Shown here one piece after another: positions 45,768 through 53,174 of a stretch of DNA of 64,000 bases. The notes beneath the pieces were generated by a model, which saw only the letters and a program-made list of their open reading frames with translations, searched no databases and was not told where the DNA came from. Every line of letters begins with the position of its first letter. Positions within the stretch are counted from its first letter, which is position 1. Made by a program: the position numbers and the translations under genes. The DNA is from Candidatus Woesearchaeota archaeon (GTDB lineage: Archaea; Nanobdellota; Nanobdellia; Woesearchaeales; DSVV01): positions 62,001-126,000 of the forward strand of contig JACPTB010000007.1 in the NCBI GenBank assembly GCA_016192995.1, read 5' to 3'.

Positions 45768-46307
45768 TTAAGGTATTCTTATCAATTTTCTTGTCAAATA
45801 GTTTTCTTCATCTACTTTCTTTAATCCTTCAAGGTGCTTTTTTTTAATAGAATCTTCTTTTTTCTGTTCAGGTTGCGGTTTTTGCTTTCCAATAAACGCA
45901 GTATGATCTTTAATTTGCTCTTTTACTTTATCCATATCTTCAGGTGAAAGCTGTTTTGGCTCCCATTGAAAGTTTAAACCATCTTCTGACTTTCTTGGGA
46001 GAACGTCTATACAAATATGGCTATCTTTTTGGTCTGCTACTTCACCATTTTTGATAATAATGTTTGTTCCTTCTGCTCCTAACCCTTCAAAAACAGCTGT
46101 TGCTCCATAATTTGCGCAAAAAAGCATCTGTGTTATGAGTTCGTAGTCAAGCTCCTCAATAGTTTCTTTGTGAGCTTTTGGAAAAACCCTGATATGACCG
46201 CTCATGGCAGCATCTTCTGGTATCAGAGCAAAGATTATATTATCCTCATAAATTTTCTTCACTTTTATTTCATTCTTTGCAATTTTGCAGATCTGGCAAT
46301 CACTCAT
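45768..46307 (-). CDS. HIT-like protein with degenerate catalytic motif
   Basis: This 179-residue HIT-fold protein has a zinc-type N-terminus (SDCQICKIAKNEIKVKKIYED). The catalytic HxHxHxx motif is replaced by SHICIDVLPR, keeping only the first His. The nucleophilic middle His is Cys and the third is Asp. It is downstream of and overlaps (4 bases) another degenerate HIT gene, so the two probably form a heteromeric unit. Nucleotide binding may persist without hydrolysis (inference). A charged C-terminal tail follows. Confidence 0.8.
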   Translation of the reverse strand: MSDCQICKIAKNEIKVKKIYEDNIIFALIPEDAAMSGHIRVFPKAHKETIEELDYELITQMLFCANYGATAVFEGLGAEGTNIIIKNGEVADQKDSHICIDVLPRKSEDGLNFQWEPKQLSPEDMDKVKEQIKDHTAFIGKQKPQPEQKKEDSIKKKHLEGLKKVDEENYLTRKLIRIP

Positions 46308-47290
46308 TTCATCAGCCTCGCAATTAAATCAAGGTCGTCTGCTGGTTCTTCTTTTTGTTTTTCTTTGGTTTTTCCTTCTTCCTTTGCTTCAAGTTTTTTC
46401 TTAATCTCATCTAGATTAAATCCTTCGAACATTTCTTTTAACTGAGGGATATCTGCAACTTTCTGCTTGAACAAGGGGAAATCATGCAACATCATTTCCT
46501 TTATTTTTGGATTTTCTTCTATCAGCTTCAAAAGCTCTTCTTCTTTAGACCGAGAAGGTTTTTCTTCTTCTTCGGGAATAGGCTTATTCACCTGCTCTTT
46601 TTGTTTTATTTCAGCAATAATCTCATCAATATTGCATTTTCCAAAGATTGCATTAAACTGAGGGTTTTTTGGAATCATTGCTTTGAACCTGTCAGCATCT
46701 GCAATGATCATGTTCTTTATTGGCGGGTTTTGCTCAATGATCCCTATGATTTGTTCTTTGGTGTACGTGCCAGGTGCGATCGTTGGCTGGTTTGGTAAAG
46801 GATATTTAGCATATCTTTTTCTCATTAATCTTGCCATGTTAGTAGTGAGAACACCAGCAACTTCTGCTTCTTTTTCTTGATCGATTTTGCCAGGCTTTAA
46901 ACTGAAAATATTGATCATGTCTCCTTTTTCTCGCGGAATAATATGAATAACCATGTGCTGGCTTTGCTGACCAGCTACTGCGCCATTAGCAATGAATACA
47001 TTATCTCCAAAAACCAAAGCGCCTTTTTTAATGCAGCCTGATAGTTCTTTGATTGTTTTAGCAAGATGTTCAAATGCTTCTTCTGGAACAAGAGGTAAAA
47101 TAGGGTAATGTTCTTTCGGCACTAACAATGTGTGACCTTTATATGCAGGATTTATGTCAAGAATAGCTATACATTTGTCATCTTCATAAACCTTTTGACT
47201 GGGAATATCGCCTTTGATAATCTTGCAGAAAGGGCAATTAGCTTTTTGCTGTTCAATTGCTTTTTGCTGCTCAGCACTGAGTTGGACCAT
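46304..47290 (-). CDS. HIT-like protein fused to helical tail, degenerate motif
   Basis: This is a 328-residue protein. The HIT domain (about residues 1-150) has NCPFCKIIKGDIPSQKVYED and a catalytic region SQHMVIHIIPREKGD, where the nucleophilic middle His is Val. The C-terminal half holds two similar helical repeats (GIIEQNPPIKNMII...FKAMIPKNPQFNAIF and KLIEENPKIKEMML...FKQKVADIPQLKEMF), each with an NP-x-IK-x-M pattern. Known active HIT enzymes need the middle His, so this is likely non-hydrolytic. Paired with the gene at 45768. Confidence 0.8.
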   Translation of the reverse strand: MVQLSAEQQKAIEQQKANCPFCKIIKGDIPSQKVYEDDKCIAILDINPAYKGHTLLVPKEHYPILPLVPEEAFEHLAKTIKELSGCIKKGALVFGDNVFIANGAVAGQQSQHMVIHIIPREKGDMINIFSLKPGKIDQEKEAEVAGVLTTNMARLMRKRYAKYPLPNQPTIAPGTYTKEQIIGIIEQNPPIKNMIIADADRFKAMIPKNPQFNAIFGKCNIDEIIAEIKQKEQVNKPIPEEEEKPSRSKEEELLKLIEENPKIKEMMLHDFPLFKQKVADIPQLKEMFEGFNLDEIKKKLEAKEEGKTKEKQKEEPADDLDLIARLMK

Positions 47291-47318
47291 ATTTCACCTT
47301 AAAGTGTTTCTGTTTATA

Positions 47319-47831
47319 TTATTTGTTAAGTATTGATTTTATTTTAGATACAAATAGGGCGCTTTTTATACGCAATTGCTCAACTTCTTTTTTATCAAAT
47401 TTTGATTTTGTTGAATACGCAGCATCTTCACGTTTATTTTTAGATTCTACATAAAATAAAACATCTTGATAATCCAGAAACTGCGATAATATTTTAATAT
47501 CTTCTTCCTGTAATCCCTTCTTATAAAATTCTTTTATTAATATACATAAGGTAGCAAGATGATTTTTTGAGAAATATCCTTTTGTTAATATCAATGATAA
47601 TGCTGCATGATAAGATGCATAATAACAGCCAACTATTGCCCAATCTAAAAATCCTATTTTAATATTTTCAGCTATGAACCGCAAATTATGATCTGCTTTC
47701 AAAAGATGCCCTTTTATTTCTTCTTGATCTGTGAGCTGTATTTTCAAGATATTTTGTTCTAAAAACTCTTTTATCTTCTTTTCAAGAATTTCTTTATTAT
47801 TCAATAATTGATTGATATCATACTCTTTCAT
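47319..47831 (-). CDS. HEPN-domain protein (toxin partner, pair 1)
   Basis: This is a 170-residue helical HEPN-type protein with GFLDWAIVGCYYASYHAALSL and a helix with His/Tyr. The start ATG at 47831 overlaps the nucleotidyltransferase gene by 14 bases. Upstream partner: MNT. Such pairs act as toxin-antitoxin modules in which the HEPN protein is usually an RNase and MNT its neutralising AMP-transferase. No clear R-x4-6-H motif is visible here, so RNase activity is uncertain. Confidence 0.7.
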   Translation of the reverse strand: MKEYDINQLLNNKEILEKKIKEFLEQNILKIQLTDQEEIKGHLLKADHNLRFIAENIKIGFLDWAIVGCYYASYHAALSLILTKGYFSKNHLATLCILIKEFYKKGLQEEDIKILSQFLDYQDVLFYVESKNKREDAAYSTKSKFDKKEVEQLRIKSALFVSKIKSILNK

Positions 47832-48420
47832 TGTATAATACCTCATAATAAGCTATATGATTTATTAAAGGATATCCAGTGTTTATTGCAGATTGTATTA
47901 CTTTATCCTCTTTTAAGATGATCTCTTTTAAAAAATGTTTGTAACCTATTTGAAATGAACTTATTTTTATTCCTGTTAATGCATCAGCTTCTTTTTCAGC
48001 TTCTGTTGTTTCTATTTTTTTATTTCCAATTATGAGAATATCTATATCTGATTTTTCTCCGAATGTTTCTTTTGCAGTTGAACCAAAAAGAATAGCAAAA
48101 ACCGGTTTTTCAGGTAATGTATCTAAATAGTACTTAATCGCTTTTTTTCTTATAACTGGGAGTTTATCTTCTTTTTCCATATCAAATGCTTCAAAGACTA
48201 AGTATGTTTTCTTATTTTTTACCACTCCATATTTTTTCAGATTAGCTTCTTTTTCAGATTTGAGAATAGCATTCTCTTCTAATTCCTTGAGAAATCTTGT
48301 GGCACTTGGTTCATATAGTTTTGTTTGACGTGCAATTTCTCTTAAATGGAGCTTTTGAGTTTTATTTATGTAAAACAATCTCATTATTTTCATTAATCCT
48401 GGCTTTAGTAATGTTATCAT
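47818..48420 (-). CDS. Winged-helix plus MNT nucleotidyltransferase (pair 1)
   Basis: This 200-residue protein has an N-terminal winged helix (KLHLREIARQTKLYEPSATRFL) and a minimal nucleotidyltransferase domain with GSTAKETFGEKSDIDILI, i.e. G-S-x10-D-x-D. The winged helix suggests it also represses its own promoter. I chose the ATG at 48420 because the TATA box (48451-48460) puts transcription start near 48429, past the earlier ATG at 48444. It overlaps the HEPN gene. Confidence 0.75.
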   Translation of the reverse strand: MITLLKPGLMKIMRLFYINKTQKLHLREIARQTKLYEPSATRFLKELEENAILKSEKEANLKKYGVVKNKKTYLVFEAFDMEKEDKLPVIRKKAIKYYLDTLPEKPVFAILFGSTAKETFGEKSDIDILIIGNKKIETTEAEKEADALTGIKISSFQIGYKHFLKEIILKEDKVIQSAINTGYPLINHIAYYEVLYNERV

Positions 48421-48423
48421 TTT

Positions 48424-48460
48424 AGTAACATTTGTTACTATCATTATAACGTTTATAAAT
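48424..48460 (-). promoter_or_regulatory. TATA box and palindromic operator of MNT/HEPN pair 1
   Basis: A perfect dyad AGTAACA-TT-TGTTACT (48424-48439) overlaps the expected transcription start. ATTTATAAAC (48451-48460) is the TATA box. Additional GTTAT/ATAAC half-sites flank it. The layout suits autorepression by the N-terminal winged helix of the MNT protein. Confidence 0.5.
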
Positions 48461-48481
48461 GTTATGTTTTTATTGATAAAA

Positions 48482-49573
48482 CTATACTCTTCTTACTGTG
48501 CCGTTATCAACATCAACTTCAATAAGATCATTATCTTTGAATATTTTAGTTGCGTATTTTGTTCCTACAATACATGGTTTGTTTAATTCCCTGCTTACAA
48601 TTGAAGCATGGCACGTTAATCCTCCTTCATCAGTTACTATTGCTTTGCATTTTTTAAGCACTGGCATTAAATCCGGTGTTGTATTGATTGAAATGATGAT
48701 GTCCCCTTCTTTGAATTTATCCATGTCATAAGGTTTGTTTATGATTCTTGCAGTTCCTTGTATCTTTCCCCCTTTTCCTTTACATGCAATAGTTCCATTA
48801 AGTTCATTAATATTTGGGATTATCTCTTTTTTTAATCCTATACTCTCTCCAAACTTCTTATCATAATTGAATATAATTTTCCCTGTTTTTTCATCTTCAT
48901 AAAAAATGCATCCTTGTTTTCTTTGGGTAATTTCTTCCTTTGTTGGAAATTCTTTATGATTGAAAATATTGCTTATTTCATCGATGGTAAGATATTGCAA
49001 TTCTTCGTAGTTTAATGATGATATTTGTCCTGCAATATTCCATACCTTTTCAAGAACTTGTTCATGCAACGGATTTCTGCTTTTTTGTCTGAATGATTGG
49101 AATGATAAGATTAATTGCTTATTATGTTCATTATCATTGTTATCTTCATTTTGAATTGCTTCTAACATCATAAAAGGTATGACCGTAAGATAGAGAAATA
49201 TATGTTGTAATTTATCAAAGAGATTATTATGCTTATTTATGATTTCATTATTTGAAATATCTGCAAATTGTTTAATTAATTCTTCCTCTGCTTTTTCATA
49301 TTCAATTGCTTTATTCAGCCATTCAGAAATTCTATGATCATTTTTTTGTATTAATCTTGAGAAAAATGTTTTTGCTTGTCTTAATTCTGATGATGGTCGG
49401 TAAAATGTTACGATATTATTGTCCAATCTGTAAAGTTGTTTTCTAAATCTAAATCCTGTTGCTTCTTCGAGTAATTTTCCGTAAGCAACATTAAAAATAG
49501 AGATATAGGTGATGGCGTTTTTTCGTTCTAAATATTTTGTCCATGGTATTTTTTCTAGTGAATTTTTTCCCAT
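48482..49573 (-). CDS. PEP-utilising swivel (phosphohistidine) domain protein
   Basis: This is a 363-residue protein. The C-terminal 110 residues form the mobile phosphohistidine domain of PEP synthase/PPDK enzymes, with the phosphorylated His in TDEGGLTCHASIVSRELNKP. The N-terminal 250 residues are helical and not the usual ATP-binding or PEP-binding domains, so it is an incomplete, stand-alone swivel protein. A partner supplying ATP-grasp chemistry is not visible nearby. Similar stand-alone proteins occur with unknown function. Confidence 0.75.
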   Translation of the reverse strand: MGKNSLEKIPWTKYLERKNAITYISIFNVAYGKLLEEATGFRFRKQLYRLDNNIVTFYRPSSELRQAKTFFSRLIQKNDHRISEWLNKAIEYEKAEEELIKQFADISNNEIINKHNNLFDKLQHIFLYLTVIPFMMLEAIQNEDNNDNEHNKQLILSFQSFRQKSRNPLHEQVLEKVWNIAGQISSLNYEELQYLTIDEISNIFNHKEFPTKEEITQRKQGCIFYEDEKTGKIIFNYDKKFGESIGLKKEIIPNINELNGTIACKGKGGKIQGTARIINKPYDMDKFKEGDIIISINTTPDLMPVLKKCKAIVTDEGGLTCHASIVSRELNKPCIVGTKYATKIFKDNDLIEVDVDNGTVRRV

Positions 49574-49581
49574 AATACTAG

Positions 49582-50241
49582 TTATCTTCTTACTCTTTCT
49601 TGTAATTCAAGAAGATCATATTGCTGTGTTGTGTTATCTAAAGTGATTGTTACCCCATATACTCGTCCAACGCGTTCAACTTTCACATCAAAACCCTCTC
49701 CTGGTTTCATTTTAGTTTCAAGATCATGTTCTCTTGCTGTTTCAAGCGTAAATGGTTTACCAATTAACTGTAAGTAAGCAGCTAACATTGGTGGGAGATG
49801 AGTTTTTGCGATAATAAGGTTATTGACAGGAGCTATTCTTTCAGTATAACCTACTATTTGATCTACGACATACCTTGCAAGATTATTTCCTGAATCCATA
49901 GTTGTATCCCTGCATTCTTCAAATAATCCTACAAATCGTCTTGCAGGATTATTTCTTAATTCTGCTGGAATATTTCCTTCGTTTAAATCAGAGGAACGTT
50001 CGGCATAATCATCAACATTAGTTACACCAGCGCCCAAGAGCATTGCGACTAAGCCAATATAAGTTCTCTCTCTTTCAGAAGCTACACCATATATTCGATG
50101 AGATGGGTATTGTTCCCTTATTTGAGTTCCTCTCCTATAATCTCTTCCTCTTCCTTCATGTGTGGGCATGTCTAACTTTTTACCTTCATTGTCAACTGCT
50201 GTTTCTTCATGCCTTCTGATTAATTGTACTAATTCTGCCAT
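49582..50241 (-). CDS. Histidine phosphatase (PGAM superfamily)-like protein
   Basis: This is a 219-residue protein. LIRRHEET at residues 7-14 matches the RHG-x-(E/S/T) catalytic motif with Glu in the place of Gly. ASERERTYIGLVAML is the second Arg region and LIIAKTHLPPML the second His. This suggests a phosphatase or mutase. The E substitution next to the catalytic His is unusual. It lies just upstream of the swivel-domain gene (9 bases). Confidence 0.65.
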   Translation of the reverse strand: MAELVQLIRRHEETAVDNEGKKLDMPTHEGRGRDYRRGTQIREQYPSHRIYGVASERERTYIGLVAMLLGAGVTNVDDYAERSSDLNEGNIPAELRNNPARRFVGLFEECRDTTMDSGNNLARYVVDQIVGYTERIAPVNNLIIAKTHLPPMLAAYLQLIGKPFTLETAREHDLETKMKPGEGFDVKVERVGRVYGVTITLDNTTQQYDLLELQERVRR

Positions 50242-50399
50242 TTTTCACCTAATGATTCTCTATTGTTGCCAGTATGCTTATATTTAAAACTTTCTTGTTG
50301 TGACTACTATTAAGTGCTAGTTATGTCATTATTTACTATATTGAAAATAATGTTTACCACTATAATATATATGTTATATATGTAAATAGGTATGCAAAC

Positions 50400-50561
50400 G
50401 GCTCTGGTGAAAATCTCGGCATAGCCTCGGTTTTGGCATCAGTTCGGCTTTTGATGGATTTATTTTATTGGATTTTTCTCTATGGAACTCCGAAAAATCC
50501 CCACATACAAACATGAAGAGCCTCACAAAAAGATGCCAAAAACTACATTTTCACCAGAGCC
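50400..50561 (+). mobile_element. Palindromic MITE-like element, GGCTCTGG-end type
   Basis: This is a 162-bp copy with perfect 15-bp ends (GGCTCTGGTGAAAAT) and arms like those of the element at 34398 (GGTTTTGGCATC). The core hairpin has one loop change. The perfect 9-bp target duplication TATGCAAAC lies at 50391-50399 and 50562-50570. The rest of 50242-50606 shows no gene. Confidence 0.93.
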
Positions 50562-50606
50562 TATGCAAACCATAATTATTTAAAGATTAGTTTCTTTAAA
50601 CATTCT

Positions 50607-50903
50607 ATGATCTCATCACAAACAAAAACAAAACTGTCTAAGCAGATGATACCTATCTTTAAAAAAAATCATGTTAAAAAAGCAGGTTTGTTTGGCAGTT
50701 ATGCTAGAGGAGAGCAAAAAAAAAAAAGCGACTTAGATTTAGTTGTTGACATGAAAGGAAGTTTATTGGATTTAGCTGGATTAAAAATAGAGTTAGAAGA
50801 AATTCTTAATAAAAAAGTTGATATTCTCACCTATAAATCAATACATCCTTTATTAAAAAAAAAAATCCTTAATGAAGAGGTGCGCATCTATGGAAAAGGA
50901 TGA
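50607..50903 (+). CDS. mntA: MNT nucleotidyltransferase antitoxin (pair 2)
   Basis: This 98-residue minimal nucleotidyltransferase has [22 protein letters not shown], i.e. G-S-x10-D-x-D, and a later Asp in KKVDILTYK. MntA-type proteins AMPylate and silence the HepT toxin. It overlaps the HEPN gene by 14 bases. The mobile element at 50400 lies just upstream. Confidence 0.85.
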   Translation: MISSQTKTKLSKQMIPIFKKNHVKKAGLFGSYARGEQKKKSDLDLVVDMKGSLLDLAGLKIELEEILNKKVDILTYKSIHPLLKKKILNEEVRIYGKG

Positions 50904-51219
50904 TAGTATTTTTCTCACCCATATCTTACAAAGTATCATACAAATTGAAGATTATTGTAGTTCTTTCAATAAAAAAGAATTTGAACAGGATCCCAAAACA
51001 CAGGATGCTGTTATTAGAAGGATAGAAATAATTGGCGAAGCTGTTAAAAATATATCTCTTGAACTGAAACAGAAACATCCAGAAATTCCTTGGAAAAAAA
51101 TTGCAGGGATGAGAGATATTTTGATTCATGCATATTTTGGTGTAGATCTTGGGAAAACATGGGATGTTATAACTACTGAGATTCCTTTATTAAAAAAACA
51201 GATTAAAGCAATTGTTTAA
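50890..51219 (+). CDS. hepT: HEPN-family toxin (HepT-like, pair 2)
   Basis: This 109-residue HEPN protein has the [12 protein letters not shown] motif (R-x4-H-x-Y), the RNase and AMPylation site of HepT toxins. Helices [14 protein letters not shown] precede it. The ATG at 50890 is inside the end of mntA. Forms a canonical MntA/HepT toxin-antitoxin module. Confidence 0.85.
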   Translation: MEKDDSIFLTHILQSIIQIEDYCSSFNKKEFEQDPKTQDAVIRRIEIIGEAVKNISLELKQKHPEIPWKKIAGMRDILIHAYFGVDLGKTWDVITTEIPLLKKQIKAIV

Positions 51220-51235
51220 ATTATATATTTTTATT

Positions 51236-51562
51236 CTATTTCCCATTAATTGTTTTTGGTTTATTGCATCCATATCTTATGCAATCGTTAAGATCTGCTT
51301 GTTGAATGCCACGATGATAAATATTCCATTCTCCTTCTGCAATTGGTTCTCCCATTGATCGTATATACCAACTATTTGCTCGGCGATCTCTTCGTGTTCT
51401 TAAAAATAAACTTGATGAGCGCGCACCAAGCATCTGCCATAATTCTCTGCCAACACCATTTCCTTGAAATCCTGGTAGAACACCAATTTTATCTAAATAG
51501 TCTATACCTTGGCTATCACCTTCGTCTCTTGCTGGAGGTTTAAACTCTTCGACAACAGCAAT
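51236..51562 (-). pseudogene. C-terminal fragment of a NAGS-type acetyltransferase (NAT domain)
   Basis: The minus-strand frame reads YLDKIGVLPGFQGNGVGREL, the acetyl-CoA loop of a GNAT domain. It is followed by LFLRTRRDRRANSWY and EGEWNIYHRGIQ, matching the NAT domain of N-acetylglutamate synthase-type proteins. The gene has lost its 5' part: no start codon or N-terminal domain exists before about 51562, where the sequence switches to an oppositely oriented ACT gene fragment. A short version could start at ATG 51433 but would miss the acetyl-CoA loop. Confidence 0.65.
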
Positions 51563-51955
51563 ATCGAACTCAAAAATAATGTTGTTCGCTATACTCTTGA
51601 TAAAAACATTTATCCTGACTCTTTATTGGGGATAGAAAAGTCTATTAAGAAAGAACGGGAATTGTTTTTTTCCATTGAAGGAATAAAAACCATTACTCTT
51701 ATTATTCAACAAAAAAATAAAAAGCTTATTGAACAAAAGTTTAAACATAATATCCTTAACCAGCAAGAAGAGCTTTCTTTAATAACAATTTCAAGTCCAG
51801 GTATCGAGAATATCCCTGGTGCTGTCTATCATATTTCTGGCTTATTTTTTGAGCATGATGTTAATATTAAAGAGTTTATGAGCTGCCATGATGACACCCT
51901 TATTGTGATTGAATCCTGTGATATCCCTAAATTGATGAAGTTCCTGAAGTTTTAG
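51557..51955 (+). pseudogene. C-terminal fragment of an ACT-domain protein
   Basis: The plus-strand frame starts abruptly in SNIELKNNVVRYTL and ends with an ACT domain (LITISSPGIENIPGAVYHIS, then DVNIKEFMSCHDDTLIVIE). Archaeal proteins of this kind usually have about 80 more N-terminal residues including a helix-turn-helix. No native start is seen; the nearest ATG (51509) lies in the antisense of the acetyltransferase fragment. It meets that fragment head to head at about 51557-51562. Confidence 0.65.
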
Positions 51956-51968
51956 GTTGTAAGCAACC

Positions 51969-52122
51969 GGCTCTGGTGAAAATCTTTCAGGTTTTAGCGT
52001 CGGTTCAGCTTTTGAAGTGTTCTTCAATTGGATTTTTCTCTCTGGAACCTCGAAAAATCCCCACAGTGATATAGGGAGAGCTTCACAAAAGTAGGCGCTA
52101 AAACTACATTTTCACCAGAGCT
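51969..52122 (+). mobile_element. Palindromic MITE-like element, GGCTCTGG-end type, inserted in a terminator-like hairpin
   Basis: This is a 154-bp copy with ends GGCTCTGGTGAAAAT / ATTTTCACCAGAGCT. The 10-bp target duplication GTAAGCAACC lies at 51959-51968 and 52123-52132. Without it the locus would read AAGTTTTAGGTTG-TAAG-CAACCTAAAACTT, a 13-bp hairpin after the ACT fragment, so the element split a putative terminator. Confidence 0.93.
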
Positions 52123-52178
52123 GTAAGCAACCTAAAACTTTAAAAATATCACTTGTTTTTCTCTTATGTGGTTAAGTT

Positions 52179-53174
52179 ATGATTCATCAAGAGCTACGGA
52201 CAATTTTATTGGCACAGGAAGATACTTTTACTGATATTCTTGGGCAGCATAAGACTAAATATCAATTGAAATCAGCATTATTAGCTGGAAGACATATCAT
52301 TATTCTTGGGCCACCAGGGATTGGAAAAACAACCTTAGCAAAAAATGTTGCTCGATTGTTGCCCTCTCTTGAGCTTGAAGAAGATGGCAAGAAGTTCAAG
52401 AAAAAAGGTATTGAACGTTTTATTAGAATTCAAGGAAGTCCTGATTTAACTGCAGAAGATCTCTTAGGTGATATAGATCCTATCAAAGCATTGAAATTTG
52501 GGCCCTTAAGTCAGGAAGCGTTTGTGCCGGGGAAAATATTCAAAGCAAATCACGGTATTTTGTTTTTTGATGAATTAAATCGCTGCCCTGAAAAACTCCA
52601 GAACGCTTTATTGCAGGTTTTAGAAGAAGGCAAAGTGACTATAGGCAGCTATACGGTTGATTTTGAAACAAATTTTGTTTTAATTGCAACTATGAATCCA
52701 AAAGATACTAATACTGAAAAACTTTCTCAAGTACTGCTTGACCGATTTGATATGGTGTATATGGGATATCCTGAGAATGTTTCTGTTGAACAAAAGATTG
52801 TCCGATTAAAAGGGGAAGATTTAGGCATAGAATTTCCTGAACATCTTCTTCATTATGCTTTAGGGTTTGTTCATGAATTACGGCAAAATAAAAACTTGGA
52901 AGTTATTCCTAGTGTCAGAGCTTCTCTTGGATTATATGAGCGCAGCCAAAGCAATGCCCTGCTTCATAAGCGAAATACCGTTCATTTTGATGATGTTAAA
53001 GATGCTATGGAATCAGTGATAGCACATAGAATTAAGCTAAAGCCGTCAGTAAGATTTTTATCTGATCCTGTGCAATTTGTCAAAGAAAATTTTACCCAAT
53101 ATCAGGATAAAAAGCCTTACAAACAAGGCACGTCAGAAGAACATTTTGAAAAAGAAGAAGGCGAAAAACCCTGA
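52179..53174 (+). CDS. MoxR-type AAA+ ATPase
   Basis: This 331-residue AAA+ protein has Walker A LGPPGIGKTTLAKN (about residues 47-60), Walker B GILFFDELNRCPE, sensor 1 FVLIATMNPKD and an Arg finger region (LLDRFDMVY). MoxR ATPases act as chaperones that insert metals or assemble complexes together with a VWA-domain partner, encoded by the overlapping next gene. Confidence 0.9.
   Translation: MIHQELRTILLAQEDTFTDILGQHKTKYQLKSALLAGRHIIILGPPGIGKTTLAKNVARLLPSLELEEDGKKFKKKGIERFIRIQGSPDLTAEDLLGDIDPIKALKFGPLSQEAFVPGKIFKANHGILFFDELNRCPEKLQNALLQVLEEGKVTIGSYTVDFETNFVLIATMNPKDTNTEKLSQVLLDRFDMVYMGYPENVSVEQKIVRLKGEDLGIEFPEHLLHYALGFVHELRQNKNLEVIPSVRASLGLYERSQSNALLHKRNTVHFDDVKDAMESVIAHRIKLKPSVRFLSDPVQFVKENFTQYQDKKPYKQGTSEEHFEKEEGEKP

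Noticed and set aside
51509-51955. ATG 51509 as the start of an intact ACT-domain gene
   Set aside because: The first 16 codons are the antisense of a NAT acetyltransferase coding sequence and carry no ACT-protein similarity, so the gene is called a fragment.
86-52122. The palindromic elements as integron attC sites
   Set aside because: Their ends, perfect target duplications and the lack of any integrase or cassette order do not fit attC; they behave like transposed elements.
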